A stretch of DNA of 6,024 bases. Origin: Methanobacterium sp. (GTDB taxonomy: Archaea > Methanobacteriota > Methanobacteria > Methanobacteriales > Methanobacteriaceae). Of this stretch, positions 5,661 through 6,024 are shown one piece after another. Each line of letters begins with the position of its first letter. The stretch's first letter is position 1. The translations under genes were made by a program, and so were the position numbers. Below the pieces are notes generated by a model. It did not search any database and was not told the DNA's origin. It saw only the letters and a program-made list of their open reading frames with translations. The stretch spans positions 2,596 to 8,619 of the forward strand of contig PMMV01000095.1 of the NCBI GenBank assembly GCA_003162115.1, in the 5' to 3' direction.

Positions 5661-5765
5661 CTAATTCCCAATTTCATACATCAATATTATTATATCCCTG
5701 CGTCTTCGAGTACGAGTATACCGGTTTTCAACTTCATCTCTAATTTTAAAATAACTCTTTTCCAA
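5661..5765 (-). other. Possible tiny gene or gene remnant, 34 codons
   Basis: On the minus strand an open frame from TTG 5765 to TAG 5661 encodes a strongly charged peptide with ENRYTRTRRRRD in the middle and a hydrophobic end (IIILMYEIGN). It is the only part of the spacer with mixed composition, as coding or structured RNA would have. Against it: no ribosome binding site stands before the TTG, the only internal ATG is at codon 29, and the frame upstream closes at a TAA after five more codons. It may be the tail of a decayed gene or a small RNA instead. I do not recognise it. Confidence 0.2.
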
Positions 5766-5779
5766 GCTTAGAATTCCCG

Positions 5780-5811
5780 TTTATATTAATAAATTTTCCA
5801 TTTCGAAAATT
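5780..5811 (+). promoter_or_regulatory. TATA-like box and inverted repeat before the ABM-like gene
   Basis: TTTATATT (5780-5787) is a fair TATA box, predicting a transcript start near 5810. Just behind it AATTTTC (5792-5798) and GAAAATT (5805-5811) are exact complements around six bases, a 20-base operator-like site between box and start. A second weaker TATA candidate lies near 5816-5828. The arrangement resembles that of the 90-residue gene, though the sequences differ. Confidence 0.35.
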
Positions 5812-5847
5812 AATTATCAGCTGAAGTACATAATTAATAGCAGTAAT

Positions 5848-5856
5848 GGGGGGGAT
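5848..5856 (+). promoter_or_regulatory. G-rich ribosome binding site before the ABM-like gene
   Basis: Seven G in a row followed by AT (GGGGGGGAT) sit seven bases before ATG 5864 and can pair in part with the 16S rRNA end as a variant of GGAGGTGAT. An in-frame ATG at 5846 would add six residues (MGGIGI), but the G-run then would lie in codons 1 to 3 and no site would precede it. Confidence 0.45.
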
Positions 5857-5863
5857 TGGAATC

Positions 5864-6024
5864 ATGGTTTATGTGCTTGCAGATCTAAAAGTAGAGAATT
5901 ATGAAACCTGGAAAGCCTTTTTTGATAAAAGATCAGATACACGCAAAGGAAGTGGGGCTAAAGAAGCTCATCTGTTCCGTAACTCGGATGACCAGAATGA
6001 CGTCTTGATTTTATTTATTTGGGA
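5864..6024 (+). CDS. ABM-like (antibiotic biosynthesis monooxygenase fold) small protein, partial
   Basis: The first 53 residues are present and the window edge cuts the gene. The pattern fits small ferredoxin-like alpha+beta barrel proteins of the ABM/dimeric barrel group: first strand MVYVLADLKVENYETWKAFFDKRSD in shape (strand, then helix with W16 and F19-F20), then RKGSGAKEAHLFRN (27-40) and DDQNDVLILFIW (42-53) leading into the second and third strands. Such proteins are usually about 95-110 residues, form dimers, and in many methanogens have no known substrate; the name does not imply antibiotic synthesis. There is no signal or membrane segment. ATG 5864 is preferred over the in-frame ATG at 5846 because the G-rich site lies between them and the protein then begins directly with the first strand. 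Confidence 0.82.
   Translation, partial: MVYVLADLKVENYETWKAFFDKRSDTRKGSGAKEAHLFRNSDDQNDVLILFIW

Larger units (their letters stand above)
5481..5847. other. Gene-poor stretch between divergent genes
   Basis: These bases separate the leftward lipid reductase from the rightward ABM-like gene and hold no firm gene. Most of it is very AT-rich. The exception is a GC-richer island at about 5698-5735 (containing CGAGTACGAGTA, a twice-repeated hexamer). A 34-codon minus-strand frame runs through this island. At the right end are a TATA-like box and an operator-like inverted repeat, listed separately. Confidence 0.5.

Noticed and set aside
1..6024. Search for CRISPR array, transposon ends, tRNA or toxin-antitoxin pair
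   Set aside because: No regularly spaced repeats, transposase, cloverleaf sequence or recognisable toxin pair was seen.

Overview
The window looks like chromosome from a mesophilic methanogenic archaeon of the Methanobacteriales, most likely Methanobacterium or a close relative. Three things support this. The base composition is strongly AT-rich, with T-tracts downstream of genes. Shine-Dalgarno sites are of the GGTGAT or GGAGAT type, and some lie 20-30 bases below TATA-like boxes. There is also a digeranylgeranylglycerophospholipid (geranylgeranyl) reductase, an enzyme of archaeal lipid synthesis. The genus is inferred from the feel of the proteins; no database was searched.

Layout, left to right. 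A tetratricopeptide-repeat protein (39-530, +) is followed by a T-tract and about 260 bases without a gene. Next is a small, unrecognised protein with one N-terminal membrane anchor (791-1099, +). After an AT-rich spacer comes a dead alpha/beta-hydrolase (1321-2281, +). It carries an in-frame stop, two separate single-base frameshifts and a Gly-to-Asp change in the nucleophile elbow. A triple T-tract closes it. Then come two membrane-protein genes 34 bases apart: a small protein with about three membrane segments (2447-2803, +) and a six-segment potassium-channel-like protein with a TVGYGD filter and a C-terminal five-heptad coiled coil (2838-3647, +).

The right part is read mostly from the minus strand. 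A 90-residue unknown protein (3756-4028, -) has a clear TATA box, Shine-Dalgarno site and 13-bp palindrome in front of it. The lipid reductase (4274-5434, -) starts at TTG, and an 11-bp-arm inverted repeat covers its stop codon. A 429-base gene-poor stretch follows. It holds a short GC-richer island with a possible 34-codon reading frame on the minus strand and an operator-like inverted repeat. The window ends inside a small ABM-like (antibiotic-biosynthesis-monooxygenase fold) protein (5864 onward, +).

The genes do not form one pathway. The reductase saturates membrane lipid chains, and the channel pair acts in the same membrane. The remainder are single-gene units, each with its own control region. 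I see no tRNA, rRNA, CRISPR array, transposase or phage gene. The observations most worth following are the multiply broken esterase, the palindrome at the promoter of the 90-residue gene, the possible partner of the channel, and the unexplained island near 5700.
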